DNA of 11,411 nt from Desulfurococcales archaeon (lineage in GTDB: Archaea > Thermoproteota > Thermoprotei_A > Sulfolobales > Fervidicoccaceae), in contig JALTXS010000148.1 of NCBI GenBank assembly GCA_027048265.1, positions 1 to 11,411 on the forward strand, given 5' to 3'. A program made the position numbers and the translations under genes. Positions 5,661 through 11,411 of this stretch are shown one piece after another. The stretch's first letter is position 1, and each line of letters begins with the position of its first letter. Under the pieces are notes generated by a model. It ran no database searches and was not told the origin of the DNA. It was given only the letters and a program-made list of their open reading frames with translations.

Positions 5661-5951
5661 CCCACCCGACTTCTCTCCAGTATAAGCAAAAAACCAGCCC
5701 GTCTAAGTTAGGTTCGACTCGAATAACACCCTGGGAGCAAGCAACAAGACAACCCCCTTTCGCTCAGGTAATACCTCATCCCTATCCCAGTGGGTAGCAA
5801 GTTAGGCTGCATACATGGCTATGGTCCTTCATGCGTTCTTACCGGGGATGTTGACGTACTTGGGTGAGTTGGCTTAAACTAATTCCGCTATTCTCATGAT
5901 AATACATTTATGATAATTGGTTTATCATAAATGTATTATGAGTAGATAACG
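5661..5951. other. Gene-poor stretch between tRNA-Ala and the ATPase gene
   Basis: Nothing clearly coding: the longest sensible frame I traced here, starting ATG at 5815, is about 20 codons. AAGTTAGG occurs twice (~5704 and ~5800). CTATCCC and GGGTAG around 5781-5796 could make a weak bulged hairpin. GGTTCGACTC near 5710 resembles a T-arm, but no tRNA folds around it. The stretch is lower in GC than the flanking genes and ends in the strong inverted repeat. It may be remnant DNA from an old insertion next to the tRNA. Confidence 0.5.
5899..5939. repeat. Perfect 18-bp-arm inverted repeat before the ATPase gene
   Basis: ATAATACATTTATGATAA (5899-5916) and its exact reverse complement (5922-5939) flank the five bases TTGGT. 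The right arm ends 12 bases before the GTG start at 5952 and contains TTATCATAAAT, in the place where a TATA box would sit for a leaderless message. It is therefore most simply an operator overlapping the promoter, perhaps for self-regulation. Alternatives are a transcript 5' hairpin or a recombination/replication site. Such length without a mismatch is not expected by chance. Confidence 0.85.
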
Positions 5952-7211
5952 GTGAGCATTGTGACGGGGAGAATATTCGTCAAGAGACCCCAGATTGAAG
6001 ACTTCCTGAGGACAAGGATGGATAGGCCCAAGGTACTCTACGGCCGCAGGAAGACGGGCAAGACCTTCTACACCCGCCGAACCCTCGGTGACATCCGCTA
6101 CCTGATAGCCCAGGGCCCCCGCAGGCTCCTAGACCCCACAGAAGGCCACTCCTTCCCCCCCGAGGCCCTACACCTCCTCTGCCGGGGAGGAGAGCCCTTC
6201 ATACTGGACGAGTTCCACCGTCTATCGAGAGACTTCTTCGCCCTCCTCCAGTCGGGAGAGTGCAACACCCCCGGCACCGTGTTCCTGACGAGCACGCTCC
6301 ACTATTATCGGAGGCTGACCCGGGGGCCTGACGCGCCTCTCCAGGGCCTGTTCCCCGAGCAAAGGGTGGGCCTCGTGTCGCCCCGCGACCTCCTCGCCCA
6401 CCCCTGGGGCGAGGAGCCGGGGCGGGGGCTGGTCGAGAGGCTGGTCTTCTACCAGGAGCCCACCCTCATAGGCCTTCCCCTGAAAACCATAGTGTTAGGC
6501 ATGGCACCGCTTGCCCGGAGCCTTGTGGGGGAGGTGCTGGAGGAGGAGGACCACGCCCTCACGATGAGGTATAACGCCATCCTCCAAGCCATAGCCGGGG
6601 GAGCGGCGAGCCTAAGCGAGATAGCCACCTTGGTCCACAACCTGGGCGCATCGCCCACGCCCTCCACCAGCCACGTCACCCCCTATCTCGCTACACTTGT
6701 GGACATGGGTCTCGTGGAGAGGCTCCCCGTGTTTGCCACGAGGAAGCACGTCTACAGGCTCCCCTCCCCACTTATGGACCTAGTCTTCCACCTCGACCAC
6801 AGGTACGGCTTCAGGGACACTCTTCTCACATGGAGCCAGCTACGCCCCCTCGTAGAGGCTAGGCTACCCCACCTTGTAGAGAGGTTCGTGGAGAGGCTTC
6901 TTGCGGAGATATGCGGGCTCAGGCCAGTCAAGCTCATCCTAGAGCCCCGGGGGCGCGGCGAGGGGCCCCTGGAGGTGGACATAGCGCTGGCGAGACACAA
7001 GCGCGTGATCCTCGTGGCTGAGGTCAAGTGGAGGCAAAGAGTAGGGCCCCGTTACCTAAGGGGGCTGGAAGAGGCAGCCGCGAGACTAGACGCTGAGTCA
7101 CTCCTAGTCGTTCCAGACAAGAGTGCTGTATTGGGGGAGACCGGGGCCAAGGTCGTTGATGTTAGAGAACTTGTCGAGATGGCCCGGGGAGAAAAGTGCC
7201 CCCTACCCTAG
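5952..7211 (+). CDS. Archaeal AAA/STAND-type ATPase with DUF234 nuclease-like C-terminus
   Basis: 419 residues, of the archaeal ATPase family (COG1672 type) widespread in archaea and mostly without known function. Domains: P-loop with Walker A YGRRKTGKT (30-38), Walker B FILDEFH (83-89) and a sensor-like FLTSTLHYY (111-119); a helical middle; a winged helix around 217-270 (SLSEIATLVHN, PYLATLVDMGLVERL); then a PD-(D/E)XK-like DUF234 domain (~305-405) with FVERLLAEI, EVDIA (Glu341, Asp343) and VAEVKWR (Glu357, Lys359). All catalytic-looking residues are present, so ATPase and possibly nuclease activity are intact on paper. Start: GTG 5952 has no ribosome-binding site but suits a leaderless message from the inverted-repeat promoter; GTG 5961, preceded by GGTGA, is an alternative. 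It is a single-gene unit beside tRNA-Ala. A defence, mobile-element or DNA-handling role is inference. Confidence 0.9.
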   Translation: MSIVTGRIFVKRPQIEDFLRTRMDRPKVLYGRRKTGKTFYTRRTLGDIRYLIAQGPRRLLDPTEGHSFPPEALHLLCRGGEPFILDEFHRLSRDFFALLQSGECNTPGTVFLTSTLHYYRRLTRGPDAPLQGLFPEQRVGLVSPRDLLAHPWGEEPGRGLVERLVFYQEPTLIGLPLKTIVLGMAPLARSLVGEVLEEEDHALTMRYNAILQAIAGGAASLSEIATLVHNLGASPTPSTSHVTPYLATLVDMGLVERLPVFATRKHVYRLPSPLMDLVFHLDHRYGFRDTLLTWSQLRPLVEARLPHLVERFVERLLAEICGLRPVKLILEPRGRGEGPLEVDIALARHKRVILVAEVKWRQRVGPRYLRGLEEAAARLDAESLLVVPDKSAVLGETGAKVVDVRELVEMARGEKCPLP

Positions 7212-7225
7212 GCGTTACACTACCC

Positions 7226-7231
7226 TTTTAT
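7226..7231 (+). promoter_or_regulatory. Candidate TATA box of the E3 gene
   Basis: CCCTTTTATGC lies in the 75-bp gap after the ATPase gene. A start about 25 bases downstream, near 7254, gives a ~33-base leader holding GAGGGTG seven bases before the GTG start. This suggests the dehydrogenase gene is transcribed separately from the ATPase. Confidence 0.5.
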
Positions 7232-7286
7232 GCTCTGGCCCCCATTGGGTGCATAGACGCAGAGATACCCACGAGGGTGAAAAGGC

Positions 7287-8705
7287 GTGTCTACTACCAG
7301 TATGGGTGATAGGGTTTTATACGATGCAATCGTGCTCGGAGGAGGGCTCGCGGGCTACCCCGCTGCCATCGAGATGGCCCGGAGGGGACTTAGGGTCGCC
7401 ATCGTCGAGGAAAAGGCCTTCGGCGGCGAGTGCACGAACCACGGGTGCATACCGAGCAAGGCCCTCCTCCACGCCGCGCGCCTCGTCTTCGAGGCTCGGA
7501 GGGTCCCGGGCCTCAGCGTGGGCCTCGCTTCCTGGAGGGAGCTGGTGGAATGGCGGAGGGGCATAGTAAGGCGCCTCTCCCAGGGAATTGAGTTCCTCCT
7601 GAAAAATTATGGGGCCACGATTTACAGGGACCGGGGCACCATTGAGGGTATGGACGGGAACGATATTCTCGTCAGGCTCAAGGCGGACAACAGGGTGCTA
7701 AGGGCGAGAAACCTCCTCATAGCCACGGGTACCCGGCCTGCCCTGGTCAAGGGAGTTGTGGTTGATGGGCAGAGGGTTCACGATAACAGGAGCATTCTGG
7801 AGCTGGGAGAGGCCCCCAGTAGCATAATTGTCATTGGGGCGGGCGCAGTTGGCGTGGAGTATGCGACGGCCCTGGCCATGCTGGGGGTCCAAGTGACGCT
7901 TGTAGAAGCCCTACCCCAGGTGCTCCCGGGCGTTGACAGGGACTTGGCCAAGCTCGTTGAGAGGGGTCTGAAGAAGCTCGGGGTAAAGATAATGACCAAT
8001 GCCCCCGTGGAGCTCGCTTGGAACGCGGGAGGGAAGGCCCATGTGACGCTCAAGGGAGGGGAAGAGCTTGAAGCAGAGCATGTTCTAGTGGCTGTTGGGA
8101 GGACCCCCAACACCGACGGCCTGGGCCTTGAAAAGCTGGGGGTCGAGCTCGACGAGAAGGGTTATGTGAAGGTAAACCCGAGCATGAGGACCAGTAACCC
8201 CCGGGTATACGCCGCGGGCGACGTCACTGGGCCGCCCCTCCTGGCGCACAAGGCTTATGCCCAGAGCCTCGTAGCAGCGGAGAACATCCTGGGGAGGAGG
8301 GCCGTCTTCGACCAGCTGGTCCCCAACGTGGTCTATTCGGAACCTGAGGTCGCTAGCGTGGGTCTCACACTGGAGCAGGCGAGGGACCAGGGTCTCGACG
8401 CCGGCGTTGAGACCTTCAGGTATGCCGCCCTCAGCAGGGCCCTAATAGAGTCGGGTGGCGAGGGCATGGTGAAGGTAGTCTACGATAAGGGCGACAAGAC
8501 CCTACTCGGCGTCCACATAGCGGGACCCCACGCCGACGACCTAATAGCGGAGGCCACCTTGGCGATGGAGATGAACGCCACCCTCGAGGACCTCTCCCTG
8601 GTAATCCACCCCCATCCAAGCATGAGTGAGGCGCTTAGGGAAGTCGCTGAAATGGCCCTAGGACGCCCCATACACTTCTACAAAAAACCCCAGCCAAGAC
8701 AATAA
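7287..8705 (+). CDS. lpdA: Dihydrolipoamide dehydrogenase (E3)
   Basis: FAD enzyme that reoxidises the dihydrolipoyl group of 2-oxoacid dehydrogenase or glycine cleavage complexes, passing electrons to NAD+. 472 residues, normal length. FAD loop GGGLAGYPAAIEMARRG (18-34); redox disulfide GGECTNHGCIPSK (46-58) with Cys49 and Cys54; NAD loop IGAGAVGVEYATAL (183-196) followed by Glu207, the acidic residue favouring NAD over NADP; second FAD motif YAAGDVTG (308-315); and C-terminal HPHPSMSE (441-448) with catalytic His443 and Glu448, which separates it from mercuric reductase. Start GTG 7287 has GAGGGTG seven bases upstream; the ATG at 7302 is less well placed. Its E2 partner lies ~2.4 kb away on the opposite strand, so the two are not one operon. 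Confidence 0.96.
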   Translation: MSTTSMGDRVLYDAIVLGGGLAGYPAAIEMARRGLRVAIVEEKAFGGECTNHGCIPSKALLHAARLVFEARRVPGLSVGLASWRELVEWRRGIVRRLSQGIEFLLKNYGATIYRDRGTIEGMDGNDILVRLKADNRVLRARNLLIATGTRPALVKGVVVDGQRVHDNRSILELGEAPSSIIVIGAGAVGVEYATALAMLGVQVTLVEALPQVLPGVDRDLAKLVERGLKKLGVKIMTNAPVELAWNAGGKAHVTLKGGEELEAEHVLVAVGRTPNTDGLGLEKLGVELDEKGYVKVNPSMRTSNPRVYAAGDVTGPPLLAHKAYAQSLVAAENILGRRAVFDQLVPNVVYSEPEVASVGLTLEQARDQGLDAGVETFRYAALSRALIESGGEGMVKVVYDKGDKTLLGVHIAGPHADDLIAEATLAMEMNATLEDLSLVIHPHPSMSEALREVAEMALGRPIHFYKKPQPRQ

Positions 8706-8796
8706 TTGGAAAGAAGCCTGGTTTAGGCCTTTAAACAACACCTAGCGGCCCAGGTGGGGATACCATTAAAAAGACACGCAAGGACACGCAGCTTTG

Positions 8797-8819
8797 GAAA
8801 AAACCCGGAATTGTTTTTC
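8797..8819. terminator. Two-sided terminator between convergent E3 and surface-protein genes
   Basis: GAAAAAAC (8797-8804) and GTTTTTC (8813-8819) form an imperfect hairpin that places a T-run at the 3' side on either strand: five T (8814-8818) for E3 on plus, six T (8803-8798) for the surface-protein gene on minus. It lies ~110 bases after the E3 stop and ~30 after the other. The rest of the 140-bp gap holds a 10-bp tandem repeat (8771-8790) and no gene. Confidence 0.5.
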
Positions 8820-8845
8820 TAGGTCTAGGAGCCCACTACGGGCCC

Positions 8846-10921
8846 TCATTCTCGCCCGAAGAGCTTGAGGGCAATCGCCGCAATCACCAGGATGGCCACC
8901 CCGCCTGCCACTGCCGTTACAGGGACTCCACCGCCCTGGGTCTCCGTAGTGGTTACAGTGGGAGGGGTGGTGCTTGGCGTCCTTTCAGTAGTGCTGGGAG
9001 ACGGGCTTGATATCTGCTCGCTCTCCCCGGCTTTCCCACCGCTGGTTGTGGGTTGGGTAGAAGTTGTGGGTGAAGGTGTGTTAGCAGGGCTCTGTGTGGG
9101 GGCTGGGGAGACGCTGGCTGTGGGCCCTGTTTCCTTGGCTGCCCCTGCTGGGCTGGTCTGCTCGGGGGTGCTCGTCTCGGGTATCTCTAGGACGGCGTGG
9201 TCCCCAGGGGCGAGTTCTATGGTTGCGAGCGGATATTCTCTGTGGGGTGGCGCTCCTGGGGGCCTGTAGGTGACGTTGTACTCACCAGGAGGAGTTAGGA
9301 GGAGTATCTTGCCCGTTTCGGGTATCTCGGCCTCGGTGGGGTAGGGGCTTCCCGTTCTGAAGAGCACCGATGTGCCGGCGGGTCCCCTAACCTCGATTAT
9401 GGCGAGGTTTTCGCGTAGTGCCTCCTCCAGGTCAACTCCGACTGTAACCCAGTCACCGTCACGCAGGCTGACGTTGGCCAGCAGGAGACCACCGGTTGCG
9501 CCGAGGTAGCTTGTTATGAAATCGGCGAAGGTGTTCACGTCGATACCGGGGAGCTCTAGCTTGCCCCTTGTGAGTGCGAGTATCAGGCTTCGGGCTGGCA
9601 CGATGACCTGGTATTCGCCCTCAGGTAGCCGCGCAACCAGCCTGTAGGGCACTATGTCCGGGGTGTGGCAAACCCTGGGCTCCTCGGACGCAACGGGGGT
9701 TATGCACAGCTGTATCCCCGCTGGACCATTCGTGTAGTTGGCCTCCACGACCCCAACGGGCTCCACCTGGTAGTGCACCAGTGACTTCATCTTCTCTACG
9801 AGGAAATGGGTGCCGTCCAGCGCGTGGACCTTATTGGGGCCTCCTCCGCCCATAATGTACCTTGCCAGGAGCCTCCCGTCCTCAAGCCTGTGGGTGTAAA
9901 TGAACCCAGTGAAGGCCCCCACAACCTTGCCCCCGCCAAGGGAAAGTGTATCGTAAATAACCCCAGGCACTCTCGTCTCCCACAGCTTTTCTCCCGACTC
10001 GGCATCATACGCTGCCAGCACCATCCCCGGCTTACCAGGCTTCTCCAAACCCATGACTACCAGGACTCTGCCGTCCTCACTCCACCTAGCATCCCCCTGC
10101 TGTACGAAGGCCTCTCGGGCACTCCACAGGGGCTGCCCGGTCGTGCTGAGGACGATTATGCGGGTCTCGTTCATGAAGAACTGCACGTACGCCACCCTAT
10201 CTTCCCCGGGGCTTAGGAGGGCTTTGGCTTTGTTGGCCCCTGGGGAGCACCCGGGGCACTCTCCCGCCCATATGAGCCTCTTCTCGCGTAGGTCAACCAC
10301 CGCTAGTGCTGGCTGCCAGGGTGCCTTGCTAGTGTTGTCGGCTGTTAGAAGCGCTATTCCCTTCTGGGGGTCGACGGATGCCCATTGTCTGGCTATTAGG
10401 CCTGCTTCTCTTGCTATCATACTCCTGGCGTTGATATAGTCTAGCAACTTGGATGTCGCCATGTCCACCAGTATAGCGTCCGCGAGAGTCCCGTTGACCC
10501 GGAACTTGCCTGTAAGAAGGAGCTTGTCGCTGTCCATCCAGAAGATTCTGCTTATTTCTCTTGTATTGACCCTGGTGGGGAGGTTGGCCTCGTAGATGCT
10601 CACGCTGCTAGTGTTGTGGATTACCTCCCCCGTCCTGGCATCGATTACTATTATCTTCCCCCCTATCCCATACGTGCGTGCAACTACCAGGGTCTTATCG
10701 GGGCTCAGCGCTGTGCCTCCTGGGGCGGTCCCCTTTTCGTCCGGGTACTTTCCGAGTCTCCATACTATTGCAGGGGTCTTATTATAGGCCTCGTAAACGG
10801 CGTAGCCGGGGCCCTCCTCCTCGGGCGACACCCATGCCCCTAGAGCCACTGTTGCCGTTACTATCATGAGCAGGACTAGTCCTATGAGGGGTAGTGAGGC
10901 CTGGAAGCCCTTTGCCCCCAT
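8846..10921 (-). CDS. Secreted, membrane-anchored surface protein with beta-propeller-like region and Ser/Thr/Pro stalk
   Basis: 691 residues. An N-terminal hydrophobic helix (~10-30, signal peptide or anchor) is followed by about 340 residues of propeller-like strands with repeated (L/I)D.(R/E)(T/S)G(E/K) turns (VIDARTGEVIHN, AYDAESGEKLWE), resembling PQQ/WD-type quinoprotein blades. Then come beta-sandwich or PEGA-like segments (LPEGEYQVIVPA ~432-443; LTPPGEYNVTY ~542-552), a low-complexity Thr/Ser/Pro stalk (~583-662), and a C-terminal membrane helix (~667-686) with short basic end KLFGRE. Eight N-glycosylation sequons (N47, N103, N143, N196, N251, N395, N483, N549) and paired cysteines (C222/C225, C406/C418) fit an exported glycoprotein. 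Start ATG with GAGGGG seven bases upstream. I recognise the architecture, not a named family; sensing, adhesion or ligand binding are all possible. Confidence 0.82.
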   Translation of the reverse strand: MGAKGFQASLPLIGLVLLMIVTATVALGAWVSPEEEGPGYAVYEAYNKTPAIVWRLGKYPDEKGTAPGGTALSPDKTLVVARTYGIGGKIIVIDARTGEVIHNTSSVSIYEANLPTRVNTREISRIFWMDSDKLLLTGKFRVNGTLADAILVDMATSKLLDYINARSMIAREAGLIARQWASVDPQKGIALLTADNTSKAPWQPALAVVDLREKRLIWAGECPGCSPGANKAKALLSPGEDRVAYVQFFMNETRIIVLSTTGQPLWSAREAFVQQGDARWSEDGRVLVVMGLEKPGKPGMVLAAYDAESGEKLWETRVPGVIYDTLSLGGGKVVGAFTGFIYTHRLEDGRLLARYIMGGGGPNKVHALDGTHFLVEKMKSLVHYQVEPVGVVEANYTNGPAGIQLCITPVASEEPRVCHTPDIVPYRLVARLPEGEYQVIVPARSLILALTRGKLELPGIDVNTFADFITSYLGATGGLLLANVSLRDGDWVTVGVDLEEALRENLAIIEVRGPAGTSVLFRTGSPYPTEAEIPETGKILLLTPPGEYNVTYRPPGAPPHREYPLATIELAPGDHAVLEIPETSTPEQTSPAGAAKETGPTASVSPAPTQSPANTPSPTTSTQPTTSGGKAGESEQISSPSPSTTERTPSTTPPTVTTTETQGGGVPVTAVAGGVAILVIAAIALKLFGRE

Positions 10922-11043
10922 GCCTCATCCCCTCTCCCAGCCTGTGTTCCATACTCGATGGTTCCGGGCCTGTAGAAGTTGTGGGGGAGGTGGGGAAATA
11001 TCCTTATGCGAACGAGAATTATGTTTCCCGGAGATGTACGTGA

Positions 11044-11065
11044 TTATGGTTAAAAATAACCATAA
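11044..11065. repeat. Perfect inverted repeat TTATGGTTA-AAAA-TAACCATAA
   Basis: Two exact 9-bp arms (11044-11052 and 11057-11065) flank AAAA. It lies in the 187-bp gap after the E2 stop codon and ~120 bases upstream of the surface-protein start, both genes being on minus. As RNA from E2 it makes a hairpin with loop UUUU but no following T-run, so it is a weak terminator; as DNA it has the symmetry of a dimeric regulator's operator. A TATA-like GGATATTTCC (minus strand, ~11000) lies downstream of it and could serve the surface-protein gene. Confidence 0.6.
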
Positions 11066-11108
11066 AATAGTAAGGTAGGCGTATTATGTGGTAGGAAACC
11101 GGGAATGT

Positions 11109-11411
11109 TCAGATAAGGAGCATGGGTTCCTCCAGAAGCTCCTTGAGGCGGAGGAGGAACCTGGTGGCGTATGCCCCGTCCGTGACCATGTGGTTGAACG
11201 ATACGCTTATCAGCATCCGCATCTTCTCGCCCTCGGGCGTCAGCTCCCTCCTAATGGTGCTCACCCCCAGTATCGCCACCTCGGGGTAGTTTATTATGGG
11301 GAAGAACACATAGCCCCCGATGCTACCAATGTTGGTTATGGTGAAGCTGCTGCCCCTGACCTCATCCACGGATAGCTTGCCCTCCCTCGCCCTCTGCGCG
11401 AGCTCCTGTAT
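11109..11411 (-). CDS. 2-oxoacid dehydrogenase E2 acyltransferase, C-terminal catalytic end
   Basis: The last ~100 residues of dihydrolipoamide acyltransferase; lipoyl, E3-binding and most of the catalytic domain lie beyond the edge. Frame enters as IQELAQRAREGKLSVDE, then GSSFTITNIGSIGG (the conserved FT.SN.G strand), INYPEVAILGVSTIRRE, and the active-site stretch SVSFNHMVTDGAYATRFL with His and Asp-Gly of the H-x-x-x-D-G motif. The arginine usual after the histidine is Met here. It moves the acyl group from E1's lipoyl arm to CoA in the core of pyruvate- or branched-chain-type complexes; substrate cannot be told from this part. Upstream E1 genes would be expected past the edge. The frame is codon-aligned with the last base. 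Confidence 0.93.
   Translation of the reverse strand: MQELAQRAREGKLSVDEVRGSSFTITNIGSIGGYVFFPIINYPEVAILGVSTIRRELTPEGEKMRMLISVSFNHMVTDGAYATRFLLRLKELLEEPMLLI

Noticed and set aside
5701..5725. GGTTCGACTC as a T-arm of a second or broken tRNA.
   Set aside because: No pairing acceptor, anticodon arm or T-stem can be built around it, and it is not a copy of the neighbouring tRNA-Ala.
8730..8735. TTTAAA as a promoter for a hidden RNA in the E3/surface-protein gap.
   Set aside because: No reading frame or stable RNA fold follows, and such boxes are expected by chance in an AT-rich terminator region.
8771..8790. Tandem 10-mer (AAGACACGCA, AGGACACGCA) as a start of a repeat array.
   Set aside because: Only two units, one imperfect; no spacer pattern, so not CRISPR-like.
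8865..9269. Long plus-strand open frame opposite the surface-protein stalk.
   Set aside because: It is the mirror of a low-complexity Thr/Ser/Pro region; valine/glycine-rich translation, no family features, and the minus-strand gene has membrane segments and a proper start.

Overview
The window looks like chromosome of a hyperthermophilic, probably oxygen-using crenarchaeon (Desulfurococcales or Acidilobales type, Aeropyrum-like). I base this on high GC, frequent GTG/TTG starts with GGGGAG/GAGGTG ribosome-binding sites, AT-rich archaeal TATA boxes in short intergenic gaps, and archaeal-type genes: ZPR1 zinc finger, DUF234 ATPase, archaeal mevalonate kinase and 2-oxoacid dehydrogenase subunits. 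Genus is an inference; no 16S or similar marker is present.

Layout. Left end: the N-terminal ~60% of a manganese catalase on the minus strand, then a ~290-bp spacer with three related GTAAATACTTCC-like elements. On the plus strand follow a possible small ORF, a thioredoxin-fold protein of unknown function and a PduO-type ATP:cob(I)alamin adenosyltransferase. The last is convergent with a ZPR1-type zinc-finger protein. A tandem ribbon-helix-helix protein diverges from the ZPR1 gene. It converges on a minus-strand small heat shock protein, which lies downstream of a winged-helix regulator. That regulator is divergent from mevalonate kinase across a gap with one strong TATA-like box.

Middle: after mevalonate kinase comes a tRNA-Ala(GGC) gene with encoded CCA and the G3-U70 identity pair. 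Then there is a gene-poor ~290-bp stretch ending in a perfect 18-bp-arm inverted repeat, directly in front of an archaeal AAA ATPase with a C-terminal winged helix and PD-(D/E)XK-like DUF234 domain. This tRNA/ATPase block is the most accessory-looking part of the window.

Right end: dihydrolipoamide dehydrogenase (E3, plus strand) converges, through a two-sided terminator-like hairpin, with a large secreted and membrane-anchored surface protein (minus). Behind that lies the C-terminal catalytic part of an E2 acyltransferase (minus, running off the edge). E3 and E2 should work in one 2-oxoacid dehydrogenase complex, but here they are on opposite strands and separated by the surface-protein gene.

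Themes: redox and oxidative defence (Mn catalase, thioredoxin-fold protein, E3), proteostasis (Hsp20), lipid precursor synthesis (mevalonate kinase) and cobalamin use. No CRISPR array, transposase or rRNA was seen. The best leads for something undescribed are the ATPase with its inverted-repeat control region, the repeated element between the catalase and thioredoxin-fold genes, and the palindrome upstream of the surface protein.
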